Shown: piece by piece, positions 22,250 to 34,040 of the stretch
Layout of the letters: each line of letters begins with the position of its first letter
Position numbering within the stretch: position 1 is the stretch's first letter
Assembly: GCA_033297205.1 (NCBI GenBank)
Contig: MU859171.1
Location: 52,278-116,277 of the forward strand
Length of the DNA: 64,000 bases
Source: Pseudoneurospora amorphoporcata
Lineage: Eukaryota > Ascomycota > Sordariomycetes > Sordariales > Sordariaceae
Direction: 5' to 3'
Translations under genes and position numbers: made by a program
Notes under the pieces: model-generated
What the model was told of the DNA's origin: nothing
Seen by the model: only the letters and a program-made list of their open reading frames with translations
The model's database searches: none

Positions 22250-23486
22250 GGTGAATTGATCTGTTCAAGAGATATCTGAGATACAGAGGGTCGTGTTCCC
22301 GAGATGTCATTGAGTTCCGTCTCCATCTGTTCAAGAACCCTCGAGAGCAGGTTGTTATATACCTGATTTCTCATCTTCTACGATGCCGACGCGCTTCACC
22401 TTCCAACTGGAGATGAAGTCGCTGGCCTCGGACAAAGAAAACATGTTCATCTATGGACTGAACTGGCCTGATATAACCATGTTGGCTTGCGAAGTGCGAA
22501 GCTTACTCCGCCCCTCAAGCAAGTACCCGCCATCTGGGGCGACGGAGTTTGGGCATGGAAGATAATGGCTTCAGTAGGAAGGGAATTCGTTGTCCGCGTG
22601 GTCAAAGGACGAGTGAGCTACGCGCGCGTCAGTGTCAGCACGACGGTCGAGTATTGAGGGATGGATATCAGTAGAAATACCGGCATCAGAAATTTCTTTG
22701 ATAGAAACCGAGCCGATACCTGAAAAAGGAGCACTTGGATCTGCCTGACGTAGGGCGATAACAGGGCTATGAGCGATGTTGATGTTAATGAGAAGAAATG
22801 ATTGGTGATGGTATCCAGGCGGTAGGATTCGGGATTCGTGATTTGCGTTATCAATCGGGTGTGATGAAAGAGTGTTTGAACACCACGGCGGGGAGGATGA
22901 AGCTGGCGGTTGCGACTTCCAGTTGGTGATAATGCGCTGGGGGATATTGCGGTTCAATGGAAATAAGAACGGCGTTGGTAACAATCTAGTACCAATTGCC
23001 TCCAAAGTGGAAAACCCCGGGCAGAGTTATCGGCCAACGGGAAGCCGCGAGCGGGCGGTTGGCACTTGCCTGCGTTTCGGTCTGCCGTGTTTTTGAAGGC
23101 ATCTACGTCCGTACAAGAAATTCTCACACAGTTCGTAATCGCGGTTACTGAGTCTGCCATTATCTGTCCCAAGACCGGGTGTGTGCAGGACGCGAAAGCG
23201 GTTACCTACAACAAAACCTGCACAGTGCACCAGTGCCCCTGTCAAGCGCTGGTTGTCAAATCCGTCGCATCAAGCGGGTGCCAACCACCCGCTTGATGCG
23301 ACAAAGACCATCGTTGTATTCCTTTTGCCATAAACCACACAAACCCTTTACTTCCCAACAGAGCAATGTCAAGCTTTGACCTTCATCCCTTTCGACGACA
23401 TTGGGAGGTCATCGAAAGCCTTTTCAGGGCATGACTGGACTCCAGATCCCTTCATCGGCCCTTGCCCCCTCCCAATTTCCTGGCTC
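22250..23486. other. intergenic carrying a perfect inverted repeat
   Basis: This is 1.2 kb between two minus-strand genes. The 144-codon minus frame (22571-23005) lacks any family signature. The notable element is the hairpin at 23264-23302. Confidence 0.5.
23264..23302. repeat. perfect 17-bp inverted repeat with 5-nt spacer
   Basis: The arm GTCGCATCAAGCGGGTG (23264-23280) is followed by CCAAC and then its exact complement CACCCGCTTGATGCGAC (23286-23302). It lies about 185 bp downstream of the stop codon of the Cys-rich gene, and about 1 kb upstream of the start of the 21.3-22.2 kb gene. Transcription from either strand would give a very stable stem-loop. No T-run follows immediately. Confidence 0.85.
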
Positions 23487-25205
23487 TTACTCCCAAAACC
23501 TCCTCCACTCGTCCTGCGCCATCCGAGCTTGATCCTCCGCCTGGCCAGCCTGCACCTTCAACATGGCCGCCTGGTTGTTAAGCTGCGTCGTCTGGCTCAA
23601 GTCGGCCTATAGTTCCATCCCATTAGCATGAAGAAAGACATCGAGGAACGAAGCCGAAGAAGAGCTTACCTGACCGCTAGGAACCTCAATGGTATACGCA
23701 TCGATCCTCCTACCGGCACCTATTCCAGCCAGCATGATGTTGTTACTAGCCGCGCTTAAAGACACCCGCATGGCGTTAATAGCCAGGTGTTCCTTAGTTT
23801 GAGCTTCTATGCGTAGGGAGGCGGCTTGCTGTTGGAGATGGGCAGTCTTCATCTGGAGTTCGCGCTCTTTGACCTTTCGTTCGGTGACCTGTTCAAAGAC
23901 AACGTCAGTCAATGCCATCGCTACAATACCAGGCATCTGTGGAGGAAAACTCACCTTGGCCCTCAAATGCTCCAAGCCCATCGGCTCTCCCATACTCACT
24001 GCCTCCTTCCAAACCCTCCTCATCCGATCAGAGTACAGCTGACAAGTGAACCCAGGACCGCCTACCACCGCAGGGGCTGGATCTAATCTCCCTACCAGCT
24101 CGACACCCTGACGGACATCAGGTTCAATAACCTCTGTGTAACACTGCTCGCACACAGTGAAGTCGAACAATCCCTGCATGGTATGACACCGAAGTGTCGT
24201 GGACGGATAATTCCTCGGACAGAGACCATTAGGCGGAGGCGGAGCGCCGCCAAACGCACCCGGCATTCCTTGAGAAGCGCCAACACCAGGCCCTCTTGGA
24301 GGTGGCAAGTTAGCCCTCAGCCACTGGACCAAAGCACTCATATCGGGTCTTCTCATGAACCCTGAGGTCACCGCACATCCGGCAATTTGTTGCAATATCG
24401 CCATCGTTCGCGGATCGTCGTAGTGCTCCGAGGGCACCAATGCGCATGTCATCTTGCCTCCAGGAGGTGGTTGAATGGGCGTGAACCCTCCAGCGACAGC
24501 AGGACAACAAGTCATCACGTGTACTGCACAACTGGCGCAAATGTTCCATCCGGGAAGCAAATGCGCCCTGGTCTGCGGATCGAACAGAGTGTACCATGTC
24601 CGCCTCTGTGGATCTTGTGCGACATCAACAACAACAAGCTGCTCCGCTTCCGATCTCAGTTGAGCATTGGGGCATGGTGGGTGCCCTCCTTGTCCCGGTG
24701 GGCTACCAGCCAGACCAGCAACTCTCGCCAGAAAATCGATCCCCAATTGTCCGTCATTGTTCATCGTCAAGAGCACCAAGCCGGCCACCTTGACCCAAAA
24801 CCGGGACATATCGCAGCGTATCGGTACCGCGGGAATGTGACGAGGTCCCTTGGTCACGAAAGATTGAGAATAGGGAGTGGGACGAACGACCGAATTGTAG
24901 CAAGACGGACAGACGTTGAAGTTGGCGTAGCGAGGGTCGGGGAGGCCGATCCAGTCCTGGAATCCAGCCTGTGGTTGCTGGCGGGGACAAGGAACGTTGG
25001 TGTGGGGGATAGAGGACGGTGAGGCGGTGGTAAACGGAGAGGGCGAGAAAGGGTTGCTTCCTCCAGCACCACTACCGCTGCCGTAACCTCCGAACCCACC
25101 ATATCCGCCGAAGCCATAGCCATTTCCACCGCTGCCGCCAGCGGCACCTTGGAGACCAGACTGGAGTTCTCGGGCGAGAGAGTTGAGGATTTTCCGGAAG
25201 GGCAT
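23487..25205 (-). CDS. cysteine-rich three-module protein of unknown function
   Basis: Exons are complement(23955-25205, 23670-23888, 23487-23606), giving 529 residues. The last acceptor TAG uses the triplet that would otherwise end the frame. Intron 1 (66 bp) is stopless. The N-terminus is basic (MPFRKILNSLARELQ), followed by a Gly/Tyr/Phe-rich low-complexity stretch (20-50). Three related modules follow (about 71-140, 176-275 and 327-405). Each has a Cys-Pro start, then a [FW]-x-[VI]-C-x-x-C element (NVCPSC, NICASC, TVCEQC), and then a third part with a single Cys before an aromatic/Met-Arg stretch (IRCDMSRFW, MTCALVPSE, FTCQLYSDRM). This looks like zinc-binding modules. The C-terminal 110 residues are Gln/Ala-rich and probably coiled coil. 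I cannot name the family. Confidence 0.75.
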
Positions 25206-28200
25206 TTTGCTGCTTTGTATGTTCAGAGTTAGAGTTCGGTCGCTTTAAAGACGTGATTGCGGTTCGGAGAGAAAGAAGATTGGCAGCTGCTTACCACTTA
25301 AACCTTCAACTCTCCCCTTCTTAAGATTCAGCTGCCCTCCTCCCGAGTCCGACATGCCTGGTCCACGGGCCGAATGTCTAAGTGAGGTACTAGAGCCTTG
25401 TCGTCTCAAGTGTGCTGTCATGGGGTTAAGCTAAGCTTTTGGTTAAGCTTCTGGTCTAGAACCTTATAGATCCTCCTGTATTTACCAGTGGCAGGGTTAC
25501 AGTGGGGTATCGACGATGCATTTTGGTGTTGATGGCGCTCATTCATAGTGTTCAGCTTCCTCGTTTCCGGAACTCTGGTTGGCTCAGCTGATGATGGTGG
25601 TGCGAGATGCCTTTCCTTGTTGGGAATGCTGAGCGATTGTGGCTGGGCTAAGATTTGACCGGCAAAAGGGCGAAGGGCTATGCGAGAAAAAACAGTCAAG
25701 GTTACCTGGAAGAAAATAAATCGAGTCAGAGGATGAAATGGGCTGTGTTTTGCTGGGCGCTTGATCTTACCGGTTGGTTGTCTGTTGTCACGGCCACAGT
25801 GGTTGGCCAATGTTGATGGCGATGGCATCAATGCAGATGATGATGGGTGTTTTGGTTAGAGTCCAGGAGTTTTGCTGAAATGCGCAGAACACCGACAGGG
25901 GAATTCGGCTCCGAATTCAAAAATTACAATTGCGAATGCTCCTTCCTAATTAATCAAGCCAAGAAATAACCTCATATTCTTCAGGAGCGCTTTCCATTCC
26001 TGATGTTGGTGTAACACCAACATATAACCCTACCCCTTAAGCAGCGAAAACCACATTGCCATTTGACTTGCACGAATTTGGCCGGCTATGCAACGTCGTG
26101 TTTCGAACAATAAAACATGTCCTGGTCCATCAATCTACCACTTGGTATGAGTGAACTCCACAGAGCTTTCATCATCATCACCGAGAACCATCTGGAAGTT
26201 ATTTTTCGTTTCCTTACACCGAGTCCAAATCCAAGTCCAGGGTTAGGGTGTTCAATGAACATAGGCTTCGTGACGTCATCCATGGTTCTCGGGGACAGAC
26301 GGGACTCCACATTCGGAAGGCACCAGATCATCATCGGCCGCACTCACGGCATGCACGGCAGTATTAACACCGTGGAAGGAAAAGGAAGACACCTCGCCGA
26401 AGCCATCGCTTATCTAAGGTTTCAGCAGAGACCGTTGGGACTTGGGAGGCCTCGTTCGCACAGAAGGATTTGGATACCATAGTGCACTGACTGAGTATGG
26501 GACTGATATTTGATTTGAACATGTCAGAAAGAGGCGAAAACGAGAACTGGAGCAGAAGGACTTTTTGCATGTGGTTGAAATAGTGAAACTGGGGAAAGGA
26601 ACGGCACGGGTGATCTCGCGGAACGTTGTCTACGGGGTAAGAGGGCTGTGATGGGTCATCCCCCGCATTTTCGGGCTCTGACCCCTGAAACCGATGTCAA
26701 GTGGACAGCCCCAGGGTCCGGGGAGGGGCATGCGGATGTCTTCCTCCTCCCGTCGGGTCCTATCATCTGCTGTTCATAAGGTATTGACTGGAGAGGATTG
26801 GTAGGACTTTCACATCAAGTCGCAATTGTGATTCCATAACTGCACAATTCCAGCGTTGACCCAAATGGTGCTGACGGTGATCACTGCACTGCACTCAGGG
26901 TGCATGATCACCATTACATGATGACCGTGAATCTAAAAACGGTTCTGATCAAAGTAAAGATGGGAATTCTAGAAGCCACCCTAAGAATCTCATCGACGAC
27001 AACGAACAATGGATGATGGTAGTGTAATCGATGGCGATGAGCACAGGGCACTGATGACAAAGGACTGGACGGGATCGAAAATACCCGACGGGACCTTGGA
27101 CGAAGCTCGGGGCCGCTGCTCTCGGTCCTTTCTTATCGCAATCAATTCGTCGCGGGTGATCGACTTCATCTTGTTTTTGTGATTGATAATGGAGGGCAGG
27201 AGGACAAGAAGGAAGGCAAAGGCGGTTCTCACGTTACACAAGTCAGATGCAAAGGTCATCTACCTCTTGATGAGAGCTTGTCAGCTTACACGCTACACCG
27301 CCGCGCGCAGAGTCCTAATATGTCAAAAGATTTGCAGATATTTTAGCCCTATCAAAACTTGGTGTTTCCTTGTGGCGGAATGTGTTGTGTTGACTTATAC
27401 TGGGCTATAATACGGTACCTGGCTGGCTCCGAGTGAGCCTCGCGGCACTCTATCCGGGGAGTTGCGATGCTCAAGTAGCAGTACTATAACCGTCAGCTGT
27501 AGTCAGCGGAGCTCGACCCTTTGCACAATTTGCGGTCAGCATTATCGACATATTGTTTTCCTTTTACATGACTTTTTGTCTGCGAGGCAAAGGCAGCAAA
27601 AAGGGGGATCAATCGCATCGTCGTCAACACTGACCAACCACCGCAGCCGGAGATCGCTCCCGGACACCCAATGTTCTGCCGCCCGACTACAAGACCCTGA
27701 AAAAGCTGAACCCTGTTTTTCATTCAGTGCTGCGATTCAACAGAACTCGCGTTCCAGGTTGCAAAAAGCAAAACAGGGAAGCTCGGCTCTTTGCCCGAAG
27801 GTTGGAGAGCCAACGCGAGCGATCGAGATTCCAGGCGGCGAGGGAGGTGCGATTGCGAACCGGTTGCAAAAAGTGGACTTCCCCACGGCGACAAGCCGCG
27901 ACCTCCGCTTTTGGGCGTTGTGGCGCTAGAAGCCCACTAAACCGGGCCCGATCAGGTACCGAATTTGGGAGGGATACCGCTGTGCAAGGAAGGGGCCACC
28001 AACAACGTCATCCAAGTTGTACCCTCAGCTTTCTCTCTTCGCCGAGCTTCTTACCTGCTCTTTCCTATTCCTTTTCTCGCCTGAAGACAAGATTGCAAAC
28101 GGAACCGACGGCGATATAAAGTACCGAAGTACTCCATTCGTCGTATTCCAACCACACTTCCACTCGGCTACTATTAGTATCGATTCATTCTCAACTGCGG

Positions 28201-28923
28201 CACCTGCCTTCGGTCTGTCTCAAATCACTTTTGGATTTCTATATGATCGCCCACGCGACAATAAATCGAACCCCGATCCGATCTGTCCTACGACGCCTGT
28301 TCGATCAAGAATCAACGAGTCGAATTACTCGATATACAACAAGCGACGATACCCGACCGCTTGTCATCTGCTCTCGACATCGCAGCAGGTACCCCGCGCG
28401 ACTCACCAGGCACTCGTCTTTGACCACGAGCTGACCGAACGGTTACGATATCCGCACCACATGCGGCCACTGCCCCGCGTTTTGGGTCAGAGTTATCCCT
28501 CAGCACTCAGCACTCAGCTCGTCAGCCACCCGTCCCATATCCACTTAACAGCTATATCTTGCCAGTCAGCCTGTCCATCTCGCCCGATCGCTTGCTTGTC
28601 ATAACTTGGCTCATCTTTCTTTTTGTATTCGCATTTTGAAGGAGTCTCCGGTACATCGCAGATTGTCAACTTCCACTTGAGACATTGGTCCAGAATACGG
28701 AGTTGAGGCGACTTGGACCCAAAAGGGATACGGATATATCAGCACGGACCAGAGATTGATGTCCGGTTCGTCTATCACTCCACGGCAAGCCAACAACCGA
28801 GACCCACATACCTGAAAAGGCAACCAGTTGTCTTTGATATATTAACTTGGTCTCCCTTTTTTTTTTTTTTTTTTTTGTAGTGGGTTTACTTGTTACCTAC
28901 CTCGCCACAAACAACAGTCATAT
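25206..28923. other. 3.7-kb gene-poor region
   Basis: No supported coding or RNA gene. Open frames here (for example 25418-25831 minus, 27462-27929 plus, 27727-28119 plus, 28017-28604 plus) lack domains and consistent codon bias. The right end holds a T20 run (28857-28876) 48 bp before the His-rich gene, and part of this region may be its long 5' leader. Confidence 0.5.
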
Positions 28924-29508
28924 ATGGTCTCCCAGCCAGACTCATCCTCATCTTCAATCACAAACCCACAACCACAAAGTCGCAACAAGCACAGCTACCC
29001 TTCGGTAAGCAAGTGCCCAAGCAGCGGACGGGTTAACCTCGCAACAACCATTGAACGAACACCACGATCAACCTACTATTCACAAGACACATCACATGCC
29101 ATGTCTTCACCACAGGGCTCACCGGCGGGTCGGGTTAGCCAGTCTTGCATGCTGGTTCCTAATCTCCACGTTCCAGACCCAACGGTCGACGAGGTAGAGC
29201 TTGCAAGCAGCAACGCATGGATGGTAGCTACCGTTATCGAAGACGACGATATCATGTTTGGCGGCAAGCCTTTGAGCGCATGGTATGAGGAGGATCGAAG
29301 ACGACTGAGCAGTAACGAAGAGGAGGAGGAGATTCGAGGCCGACAGCGCGACCGGGTCAGGATGGATGCCCATCATCAACATCATCACCACCAACACCAC
29401 CATCATCAACCGCAGCATCATCACCCCAACCAGCACCATACCGCCCATCATACACTTGTCGCTCATACCCATCATACCACCAAGAGAACCGGCGACATCA
29501 AGCACTAA
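28924..29508 (+). CDS. small His-rich protein of unknown function
   Basis: This is a single frame of 194 codons from an ATG at 28924. A second good start is the ATG at 29101 (MSSPQGSPAGR). The N-terminus is Ser/Pro/Gln-rich. The centre has a non-repetitive block (VIEDDDIMFGGKPLSAWYEEDRR, about residues 103-125) that looks constrained. The C-terminus (about 148-190) is dominated by His, Gln and His-Pro repeats encoded by CAT/CAC, and would bind divalent metal if expressed. I do not recognise the family. Only the central block argues for a real gene. The start choice is open, and the upstream region is a long AT-mixed leader with a T20 run. Confidence 0.5.
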   Translation: MVSQPDSSSSSITNPQPQSRNKHSYPSVSKCPSSGRVNLATTIERTPRSTYYSQDTSHAMSSPQGSPAGRVSQSCMLVPNLHVPDPTVDEVELASSNAWMVATVIEDDDIMFGGKPLSAWYEEDRRRLSSNEEEEEIRGRQRDRVRMDAHHQHHHHQHHHHQPQHHHPNQHHTAHHTLVAHTHHTTKRTGDIKH

Positions 29509-32404
29509 ACAACGCTTTACTCTCGTTGTTTCCGGGCGATAACACTGCGGCACATAGTTGGGACACCTCGGCATTGCCATGGTGGTGCATGTCCCACAGC
29601 GCCTGCCTGCGCAGCACATGTTGTGTGCGACACAGGATCGGCGCATGTCAAACTATCCAATGGTTTCGAGCCTCAACACAAATCGCACAAGACAATGTCG
29701 GTTACACTGCATCTGCGACCTCGGCTCCCTACCCTCGCCTTCACCTCACTCGAAGCCAAAGGCATGCAACAACATAGATCGCCTTCACCTCATTCAACGC
29801 CAAAGGCATGCGACAACATAGATCCTCGAGTCGCCATCGTCCCTCTTCATCTCCCGGCCCAGAGTGTACGTACTTTGATGATGGTCAACAACAGCGATGG
29901 GCCGCATAACACTCGATACCCATAATCCTCCGGCCGTCGACTTTGATATAGGGCGCACAAGATGCCCCTGGACTGCACTACTTCGGCACATACCACAGTC
30001 ATTCCCTTATTAATGAGCATTCCACGGTGCATTGCGGGCTTTTTTGTTTGGTGGGCGGATTGTAGTATATTCACACTCGGCTCTTTTGTCTCTCTCGTCT
30101 TTCCACATGATACCACGGGTTTAAAGGGGCGCTTTGCATACTTGGAATGGGTTATAGGAGTTTATATGCGGGCGTTGCTTTTGTCGTTGCGCAAGCCGGT
30201 GCCGGATGGGTTTCCTTCGGACGGACGGGATACGGCCACTGACTATGGCTGGAAACTGACACGGGCGACATGTCCGGTCGGGACGTACTATGGTCTCACT
30301 GCTTGTAGAGAGAGGTAGTATTTCCAGGGGCAATTGAACTTGGGATCACGGCATGACATGAAGTCTTGATGTCTTTGATCGTGTTACTGATCAGTGTACT
30401 TGGTCGCTTGGACTTTCTCATCGTGAATCTTTCACTCATACATTGCACCGACATGCACCGACTTCCATAGCGCAACCATATCAAATTGAATCCCTTCCTA
30501 TGGCCCCCAGCGACGAGGCTTAGTGTGGATGGCGTGGAAACCATGTGGCATGGAGGGACGTTCTGATGAAGAGAAAACGTGGCAGCCGTCCTTAGCATCC
30601 TTTTCTTTGTTCTTGAGTCAGTCCATGGAAGCCAACGAAAGGCGCTAAGGGGAGCCACTCGGGGGAGGCTTTGTTTGACTCGGGCCCGAGGATTTGGGTG
30701 AGGGATGCGGGTTGAATCTGGGGAAGCGTGGGGAGTTCTAAAACGTGGTCGGGCTGCCGGGGTGGAGGACGGAGGGAAGTCCGGGGAAGGATGGTGGAGG
30801 GAGGAAGGAGTGCGGGGGAAGGGCAAGGTGGTGGGATCGAAGGACGGGATACGTGCCTAGAGGTACCTACCTGTAACAATCAATACGGCATGTATCGTCG
30901 TGTATGAACATTTCTCTCTATAGAATGTACATCGGTTTTGAGGTAAAGCAAAAAAATCCATTCCTGTTATGCTGGCTGCGCAGGTGAAGAAAAGTATTGC
31001 CGAGTGTTAGTATGAGGATTGTCTCTTCGATCTCTGTTCGGGGAGGATGTCCCGGGTTAGGGTTATCGCCTACCCTCTAGTCTAGCGTGATGAGCGCACC
31101 ATTCGAACAATTGCGTGGTACCGGGCAAAGGGAGATTGTCCGCGTAGGTTTATTTGACAGATCCTAAATGCCATCAACCTTTTCAAACACCCGAGGCAAT
31201 GCCAGCTCCATATCTTTTGGACGCAAAGAAAGAAAACGAAGCCATCACCATTCCTTGGCGCCAAGAGCGATCAGCAGCTGCGCCTGGTGGACCGACGGGA
31301 CGACTGGTCAAAATAAGGTTCGGCTGCTGTTTATGCTTTTACGGGGACCTCGCAGTGGACCGTTAGCGGATCGCCACCCTGAATTCTGGCGTGATCTGGT
31401 CCAAGGCCTGTCCCTGGACCTCCCGTCTTACCTTAACCAGTAGAGGTAACCAACTTCGTGTCAATTTCATGGATGCATTCCGGACGATAACGGACCGTAG
31501 TACGCATTTCTTAGGTATCTTCTCTTTTGATATTGAATTCCCGCTTCTCGTTCAATCACTTTGTGCAACGTTGTTCGAAGCGCTGCCCTTGAGGTCGGGC
31601 GGGTGCTGGACGCGCGATTCCATGGAGCAGGTTTCAGCAGCTACCTTACCTACCGTACCTTACCTACCGAGTACCGCGGAGACTCGAACATTCGGTGAAT
31701 TTCATCCAAGACGACATCATCACCCGTTCTGGGGACATGGTCTCATCGGGCCTTTGCCGAGACCTTGCAAACGAGGTTTCATTAGCCAACGGAAAGGGAG
31801 CTGGAAATGCGGTGAGTTGATATTTTTGGCCCGAGTCTATGTCTAAGGCGCGATGGGGTGACAGGTCGAGACCCAAGGACCCTTATCAGGAACGAATCTG
31901 ACAAAGTGACACGCGATGCCACATAGGCCATGATGAGTCTTCTACGCGGGACGATTCCATTGTTCGAATCCCTACGGCAACGCAACCGATTGTTCACCGT
32001 ATAGCTACTATTCTATAATTGCACCTTCCCCCGACTGAAGGTGCATCGCCACTTCAACCGCCGTCATCTGCCGTTTGTTTGGCTTGCCCGGCCAACTATC
32101 CCCGTACGACTGTTCACACCCGGCACGGACATGAACAGCTCTCTGATTGCTCATGAACAGAGTCGTACTTCATCCTGAACAGTGCTCCTAAGTGGGTATT
32201 AACTCCTGCAACATGTTTACAACGACTGGATATCAACAGCCGCCGTCGTCTACGGTTGCACGGTCGCTTTAGAGTTAGCCGACATATCAGGGCGTCGAGC
32301 CGACCTCTTCCTGTCCCTCCAACTCTTCCCAAACCAGGACCGAGCTCACATATCAAGGTCATTCATCATCAATATCCAACACTATCATCACAATCATCAT
32401 CATC
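29509..32404. other. 2.9-kb gene-poor region
   Basis: No supported gene. It contains a 44-bp tandem duplication (29735-29822), TTAGGG-like sequence (31054-31065) and runs of TACC/TACCT near 31649-31672. The 176-codon minus frame at 30296-30826 shows no family features. Confidence 0.5.
29735..29822. repeat. 44-bp tandem duplication (two units)
   Basis: Unit 1 is 29735-29778 and unit 2 is 29779-29822, with four mismatches between them. It lies about 230 bp after the stop of the His-rich gene, probably in its 3' untranslated region or just beyond. Confidence 0.85.
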
Positions 32405-34040
32405 ATGAACAGCGACGTCCAAGATCACCATCCTTCTGTGCCGCACGAGTCACATGCAGCAAGGGTTAGGGGCACAGGTCACCAATCGATCCCCTCCAAC
32501 TCGACCGCCTCCACTGTCAACGAGTCCATGGTGCCCTTCAAATTAGAGCCCACGGACACGACGACGACAAGGCCACCCAATGGCGGCTTGGACGACACGG
32601 ACACGGACAATCCCCGTCTTCCCGAGCCAAGCGTTCTCGAGAGAGTCCCGACCATTCTCCAGCCTTCTATCCCGTGGAGGAAGAGACTGATGCACTTTAC
32701 CTTTGCCTGGTACACCGTCACGTAAGTTCCATCCTCTCTTCACCTTGATGAGTAATAGTCATCTTACCAACACCATCAACAGACTTTCCACTAGTGGTAT
32801 CTCCTTGGTCCTGGCCACTACCCCCCACCGCTTCCGGGGTCTGTCAACCATCGGCCTCGTCATCTTTCTACTAGATCTTTTATTCTTCCTGGTGATCACA
32901 GGATCCATCACCCTCCGCTTCGTCCTCTACGAGTTGACTTTTCGCCGCGCCTTCACCCGGCCTAACGAAGCACTCTTCGTCCCGACTTTCTTTTTGTCGA
33001 TCGCCGCCATCCTCTGCAACGTAGCCGAGTACGCCCGCATCTTCATCTTTGACGATGACATTTCTTACCGGTTCAATACCAGTCACTCGTCTACCTCGAC
33101 TTCTCACTCAGTAGTCCCCTGGCTCAGCAACTCAACACTCACCAACAGCACCCTCTCCTCCGGCCTGGTGGGCACTCCTTCGGAGGAACCCGACGACTCA
33201 TCCGCCCCCTCCGCCTCCCTCACCTCCTTCCGGACCTTCCTCTGCATTGCCTTCTGGCTCTTCTCCGCCGTGACCTTTCTCGCCTCGGTAATCCAATACC
33301 ACCTCCTCTTCACCGTCAAAGCCGAGCGTCGCCTCTCTTTGACAACAATAACCCCCGCCTGGGTCCTGCCCATCTTCCCCGTCATGCTGATAGGAACGCT
33401 TGCCGGCTCGTTCTCCAAGACTCAGGACCCCGAATCCGCCATCGGTATAATCTGCGCCGGCCTAGCCGCCCAAGGGCTGGGCCTGCTCGTCAGCTTCTTC
33501 TTTTTTTCGAGCTATTTGTCAAGATTGATGGCGTTCGGCCTACCTGCCCAGAGACCGGGTATGTTCATCGCGGTGGGGCCGCCGAGCTTTACTGGTGCTG
33601 CAGTCATTTCTATGGCGAGTGATATCCCGCGCGTGTTTGATCAACTGCGACAACTTCAAGATACCTCTCAAATCACGATCCTCACCGGCGTCGGCAGTAC
33701 AGACACGTTGGCGGCGGGCGTCAAGTTATCCGCAATCTGGCTCGGCGTCTTCCTCTGGGGCTTGGGGTTCTGGTTCTTCGTGTCGGCCGTGGCGGGCATC
33801 GTGGCGGGCATGCCCGACAAAAAGTTTCACTTGAGCTGGTGGAGTATTGTCTTCCCTAATGTCGGGTTCACCATCGCCAGCATCAAGATCGGGCAAGGGC
33901 TGGGAAGCGAGGGCGTGCTGTGGATGGGCAGCGGACTGACGGTGGCACTGGTTCTGGCGTGGGCGTTTATAGGGTATCGCTGTGTTAGGGCGGTGGTGCG
34001 GAGGGAGATTGTGTGGCCGGGGCATGATGAGGATTCTTGA
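32405..34040 (+). CDS. TDT-family transporter (C4-dicarboxylate/malate or sulfite, Mae1/Ssu1-like)
   Basis: Exons are 32405-32721 and 32783-34040, giving 524 residues. The intron has GTAAGT...CAACAG, and the phase is kept (YTVT|LSTSGISLVL). A polar N-terminus of about 90 residues is followed by WRKRLMHFTFAWYTVT at the first membrane segment. About ten hydrophobic segments follow, as in the tellurite-resistance/dicarboxylate transporter family. The block GMFIAVGPPSFTGAAVI (about residues 377-393) is diagnostic of this family. A Ser-rich non-hydrophobic loop (about 205-255) is inserted between the second and third hydrophobic regions. Family members export sulfite or take up malate across the plasma membrane. 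The sequence does not decide between these. Confidence 0.9.

Noticed and set aside
22571..23005. 144-codon minus frame
   Set aside because: No family features and it overlaps several equally long frames, as expected by chance.
23607..23609. Stop codon of the Cys-rich gene at 23607
   Set aside because: This TAG is the acceptor of a GTAAGC...GCTAAT...TAG intron. The protein continues for 39 residues to a stop at 23487.
28017..28604. 195-codon plus frame before the His-rich gene
   Set aside because: Composition is like spacer DNA, with no domain. It may be part of a leader.
30296..30826. 176-codon minus frame
   Set aside because: Pro/Ser-rich, with several overlapping alternative frames and no domain.
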